Source: Antedon mediterranea
Taxonomy: Eukaryota > Echinodermata > Crinoidea > Comatulida > Antedonidae
Length of the DNA stretch: 64,000 bases
NCBI RefSeq assembly: GCF_964355755.1
Contig: NC_092670.1
Coordinates: 39,109,795-39,173,794, forward strand
Reading direction: 5' to 3'
Below are positions 62,901 through 64,000 of the stretch, piece after piece (the first letter of the stretch is position 1; every line of letters starts with the position of its first letter). The translations under genes were made by a program, and so were the position numbers. Under the pieces are notes generated by a model. That model was not told the origin of the DNA. It saw only the letters and a list, made by a program, of their open reading frames with translations, and did not search any database.

Positions 62901-63658
62901 TTATTGATAAAAAATGTCAAGAAACAAGAAATTGAACTTTGTACCGGTCAATCCAGGAAGTATGATCACAGTTGGTCTCACTTGATTATTATACGTTTTA
63001 CTGGCTTCTTCATTATCCTCCCAATGTAGGCTGATTTCTCCTCCATCTTTGGTTAAAATCTTTTCTCTGGAAGAAAAAAACAACTTTATTGAAGTTACAA
63101 ATGAATATTCATATTTATATAATTAACATTGTCAAAGATATCTTTATTAGTTCTGTAAAAAATGTATTGAAAAAAAACACAATATTTGATGATACCGAGA
63201 CCCAAAAAAAAAAAAAAGTTAAACCACACCACCAACCATTGCCTCACCAACTCCCTGCCACATAGCTTATTGGCCTGCTTCTCTTGCTAAACAATTTAAG
63301 CTCTGTCTACACTATCAAACTTTATGTGAAAAAAAAAAAATGTGATGTGCGCATACAGTATATGGACATGATGATGTCATATCACTACCATATTTGAACT
63401 TATCACTACCATATTTGAACATATCACTTCCATATTTGGGCACATCACACTTTTTTATGTCAAACTAGTTTGATAGTGTAGACAGAGCTGTAGTTACCTT
63501 CTATATTTATGTTGTGGCGGCGATTGTATCAATGTTGGTACTACAGTTTGTAAGTGAGCTCCTACACACCAAAATGTAGGCCAATACATCGTCTTTAAAC
63601 TGCGACAGTGGTTCAACAAAAACTTCTTTAACTTCGGACCACTATAAACGCCAGGTTT
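59718..63658 (-). CDS. ABHD3: ABHD1/ABHD3-type alpha/beta hydrolase, 5'-partial
   Basis: Eight exons join in frame to 362 residues plus stop; human ABHD3 has about 409, so roughly the first 45-50 residues, with the usual membrane anchor, lie on an exon right of the window. The start resembles the family (YWPTFWCVGAHLQTVVPTLI), followed by ILPGLTGCSEAGYV, AVVFNNRGLGG, the nucleophile elbow GASLGG (Ser about 165), Asp in NAENDPFSP (about 294) and His in SHGGHLGF (about 323). ABHD3 cleaves medium-chain and oxidised phosphatidylcholines at a membrane; ABHD1 is its sister. The gene may predate their split, so the symbol marks the ABHD1/3 clade. The triad is intact, so activity is expected. Confidence 0.9.
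60268..60358 (-). repeat. tRNA-like SINE head
   Basis: On the minus strand AGTGGAGCTGTAGCTTTGTG then, further on, GGTCCAGGGTTCAATCCTGA: the B box GGTTCAATCC is perfect. Shared with 48580-48650. Confidence 0.55.
60391..60556 (-). CDS. ABHD3: ABHD exon with catalytic aspartate
   Basis: 166 bases. ATSIRQFDASFTSKVFGYAD, VNEYYEDA, IPTVCLNAENDPFSPVR. Donor AGAG|GTAAAG. Confidence 0.88.
60615..60895 (-). mobile_element. tRNA-derived SINE, copy 2
   Basis: Same body as 21988-22292: TGAAATATTTTATTTATACT, GACCTCTTCAGTCAAAGA, AGATGTACTAGGTTCTTTAA, TGGCTACGTAATTACGGT. The tRNA-like head is worn. Confidence 0.7.
61087..61144 (-). CDS. ABHD3: ABHD small exon
   Basis: 58 bases, 19 codons plus one base: HVSKFKDCLKPSDLEDALK. 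Acceptor TTTTTAG, donor AAA|GTAAGT in phase 0. It fits exactly between its neighbours. Confidence 0.82.
61176..61480. mobile_element. piggyBac-like MITE, copy 4 (right end lost)
   Basis: TTAA at 61172-61175, then AAGATATATTGTCCCC. Inside: TTGAATATGCCATTTTAATG and TTTTGACCAAAATTTGGATC in reverse order to copy 1. It lies in an ABHD intron. Confidence 0.7.
61590..61763 (-). CDS. ABHD3: ABHD exon (NYLAKVG)
   Basis: 174 bases. GIILFNYLAKVGTDTPLVAA, then FTVSTAWNMFESTKELEKPV. Donor AG|GTTAGA. Confidence 0.88.
61764..62227 (-). other. ABHD intron, nothing recognised
   Basis: AT-rich intron with a CCTCCACCCTACC stretch near 62170. No repeat family was recognised. Confidence 0.3.
62228..62340 (-). 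CDS. ABHD3: ABHD exon with nucleophile serine
   Basis: 113 bases. TPRTYCAANTDDLKLVIEHV, then LYPEATLMAAGASLGG with the G-x-S-x-G elbow. Donor GG|GTATGT in phase 2. Confidence 0.9.
62434..62567. mobile_element. MITE, AGCTCTGTCTACAC family, copy K
   Basis: Left end worn (TTCTAACTATCGAACTAGTT), right end GTTTGATAGTGAACAGAGCT. Inner GTGATGTGCTCAAATATGGT. Confidence 0.72.
62600..62706 (-). CDS. ABHD3: ABHD exon (NNRG)
   Basis: 107 bases. GCSEAGYVLQMVDSVTSLGY, RAVVFNNRGLGGAELK, donor AAG|GTATTT in phase 0. NNRG is a family signature. Confidence 0.88.
62945..63066 (-). CDS. ABHD3: ABHD exon (oxyanion region)
   Basis: 122 bases. REKILTKDGGEISLHWEDNE, then RPTVIILPGLT with donor ACCG|GTACAA. Confidence 0.88.
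63298..63489. mobile_element. MITE, AGCTCTGTCTACAC family, copy L (expanded middle)
   Basis: AAGCTCTGTCTACACTATCA..TTTGATAGTGTAGACAGAGC, 192 bases. The inner unit ATATCACTACCATATTTGAA is repeated three times, which explains the extra length. Confidence 0.82.
63498..63658 (-). CDS. ABHD3: ABHD exon (first in window)
   Basis: Acceptor CAACAG in phase 0, then KPGVYSGPKLKKFLLNHCRS and TMYWPTFWCVGAHLQTVVPT. Ends HKYRR split codon, AG|GTAACT, phase 2. 161 bases. Confidence 0.87.
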
Positions 63659-63831
63659 CTGTTGAGAACAAAACAAGTACATTTTTATTTTTATAACTTT
63701 TTCATCTTTAATTTAAAATGTCTTTAATGAACAAAATCAGTATTGTTAAGTCGCCCCATCGCAAAGCATGGAACATATATCTTATCTTATCAGTCAGGCA
63801 AGCTAGACAAAGAAGTATGGTAGTAGAGTAG

Positions 63832-63871
63832 TACCATGGAGCTATAAAATTAATTTTATAGCTCCATGGTA
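63832..63871. repeat. 40-base perfect palindrome
   Basis: TACCATGGAGCTATAAAATT followed by its exact reverse complement, with no spacer. Confidence 0.95.
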
Positions 63872-63886
63872 GTACGGGATCCAGTC

Positions 63887-64000
63887 AAGTCGCCCCATCG
63901 CAAAGTCGCCCCATACAAAGTCGCCCAATACAAAGTCGCCCCATCGCAAAGTCGCCCCAAAACAAAGTCGCTCCGGCACAGTCGCCCCATCGCAAAGTCG
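63887..64000 (+). repeat. 15-16 base satellite, cut by the window edge
   Basis: AAGTCGCCCCATCGCA and variants (CATACA, AATACA, CAAAACA) repeat about seven times and continue past the window. One isolated unit occurs at about 63749. Confidence 0.92.

Overview
The window is eukaryotic nuclear DNA: short coding exons with GT..AG splice sites, AT-rich introns and many small inverted-repeat transposons. Tandem hyalin-repeat (HYR) modules, SEA and EGF modules, a fucolectin-kringle-LamG-PAN protein and frequent TAGGCCTA motifs in introns fit a marine invertebrate deuterostome, most likely an echinoderm. This assignment is an inference from gene content.

Region 1 (1-40782, + strand) is dominated by one giant gene, cut off at its 5' end. 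Forty-five HYR modules follow one another, each on a single symmetric phase-1 exon except module 26, which an intron splits. They are followed by two SEA domains, two EGF domains, a third SEA domain, a third EGF, one transmembrane helix and a tyrosine-rich cytoplasmic tail ending at 40782. My 57 exons join in frame to 4280 residues. The protein looks like a membrane-anchored relative of hyalin, and its third SEA domain carries a GSIVV self-cleavage-type site.

Region 2 (42058-47955, - strand) is a complete four-exon cytochrome P450 of the CYP2 type, 490 residues, tail-to-tail with the giant gene. On the opposite strand of its second-last intron lies a candidate spliced micropeptide gene (25-residue hydrophobic peptide, 44745-44822).

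Region 3 (49832-58358, + strand) is a complete seven-exon secreted protein of 563 residues: signal peptide, fucolectin-type (FTP) domain, kringle, LamG-like domain, PAN/apple domain. It is head-to-head with the P450, and both genes have TATA boxes about 90-100 bases before the start codon.

Region 4 (59718-63658, - strand) is an ABHD1/ABHD3-type alpha/beta hydrolase. Eight exons are present with an intact Ser-Asp-His triad; the first exon lies beyond the right edge.

Introns and spacers carry several transposon families: about twelve copies of an AGCTCTGTCTACAC family, about eight of a GTTCCCACTAG family, four of a TTAA-flanked piggyBac-like family, single elements of 1305, 409, ~390 and ~640 bases, tRNA-derived SINEs, a broken LINE reverse transcriptase and several minisatellites. 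Many of these elements begin only 8-45 bases downstream of a 5' splice site, the most unexpected pattern in the window. The other top leads are the split HYR module whose tandem repeat copies a splice donor, paired loss of HYR cysteines, the self-cleaving SEA site and the micropeptide gene.
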